Shown: positions 63,700-64,000 of the stretch, in pieces
Position numbering within the stretch: position 1 is the stretch's first letter
Layout of the letters: each line of letters starts with the position of its first letter
Source of the DNA: Pantoea anthophila
GTDB lineage: Bacteria > Pseudomonadota > Gammaproteobacteria > Enterobacterales > Enterobacteriaceae
Assembly (NCBI RefSeq): GCF_006494375.1
Contig: NZ_VHIZ01000019.1
Span: 1 to 64,000, forward strand
Reading direction: 5' to 3'
DNA: 64,000 nt
Position numbers and translations under genes: made by a program
Notes under the pieces: generated by a model
The model's input: only the letters and a program-made list of their open reading frames with translations
The model's database searches: none
Told to the model about the DNA's origin: nothing

Positions 63700-64000
63700 A
63701 TGACTATGACACAACCAACCACACTGCTTTCAGGCGCAAACTACTTCGTCGAAACCTATGGCCTGACTCCGCCTCACTCTGAAGTGGTTGCGGCTCTGCC
63801 CCAGCTCACCGTCGGCAAGGCGCTGGATCTTGGCTGTGGCGTGGGCCGTAACACGCTGTTTCTGAATCAGCAGGGATTTGACGTAACGGCGTGGGATCAC
63901 AATCCACAAAGTCTGGCGCGCCTGCAGGAGATTGTGACGCAGGAAAACCTCAGCGGTATCCACACCGCGCAGCATGACCTGAACACGACGCGCTTCAATG
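63700..64000 (+). CDS. tehB: TehB-like SAM methyltransferase (N-terminal part)
   Basis: About 100 residues visible, running off the right edge. The frame begins MTMTQPTTLLSGANYF, where either of two ATGs may start. The SAM motif KALDLGCGVGRNTLFL and the pattern NYF...YGL...HSEV...AWDHN resemble TehB, which methylates tellurite in E. coli. The full domain is not visible, so identity rests on the N-terminus. Separate from ppx by a terminator. Confidence 0.75.
   Translation, partial: MTMTQPTTLLSGANYFVETYGLTPPHSEVVAALPQLTVGKALDLGCGVGRNTLFLNQQGFDVTAWDHNPQSLARLQEIVTQENLSGIHTAQHDLNTTRFN

Overview
The window is 64 kb of chromosome from a gamma-proteobacterium of the order Enterobacterales. Most proteins read as close homologues of Escherichia coli proteins, and the gene order follows the E. 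coli ligA-zipA-cysZK-pts-cys-hemF-talA-tktB ... narQ-acrD-dapE-purC-dapA ... upp-purMN-ppk-ppx segment, with E. coli genes missing and other genes in their place. That pattern, and the moderately high GC, fits Erwiniaceae, most likely Pantoea or a close relative. This placement is an inference from memory of these genomes, not a search. I see no prophage, insertion sequence, CRISPR array, rRNA or tRNA.

Layout. 1-2.5 kb: ligA (cut by the window edge) and zipA. 2.7-7.7 kb: cysZ, cysK and the PTS operon ptsH-ptsI-crr. 7.7-9.7 kb: a CpxRA-like two-component system in place of the pdxK/yfeK genes of E. coli. 9.9-14.7 kb: the sulfate/thiosulfate operon cysP-cysT-cysW-cysA and cysM. 14.9-18.5 kb: yfeY, yfeZ, ypeA, amiA, hemF. 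18.6-19.6 kb: an orphan, AT-richer methyltransferase-like gene. 20-23 kb: talA-tktB. 23.3-28.5 kb: ampH, a DUF1176 gene, nudK, ansP and a small DUF1471 gene. 28.8-34.4 kb: narQ-narP side by side, then acrD. 34.5-41.2 kb: ypfM microprotein, yffB, dapE, ypfN, ypfH, tmcA, ypfJ, purC. 41.3-44.6 kb: bamC, dapA, gcvR, bcp. 44.7-47.9 kb: an accessory block with a membrane diguanylate cyclase and two tandem exported DsrE-family paralogues. 48.6-55.2 kb: bepA, yfgD, hda, uraA, upp, purM, purN. 55.3-59.9 kb: a folded repeat-like element and a pstCAB-type transporter without pstS. 60-64 kb: ppk, ppx and the start of a tehB-like gene.

Functional themes. Sulfur assimilation is unusually complete here (CysZ, CysK, CysPTWA, CysM). 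Phosphate and polyphosphate genes lie together (pst-like transporter, ppk, ppx). Purine and pyrimidine salvage and synthesis (purC, purM, purN, upp, uraA) carry two recognisable PurR operators. The parts least explained by standard annotation are the DsrE pair, the methyltransferase-like orphan, the folded element after purN, the long dyad upstream of yffB, and the large extra-cytoplasmic domains of the second phosphate transporter.
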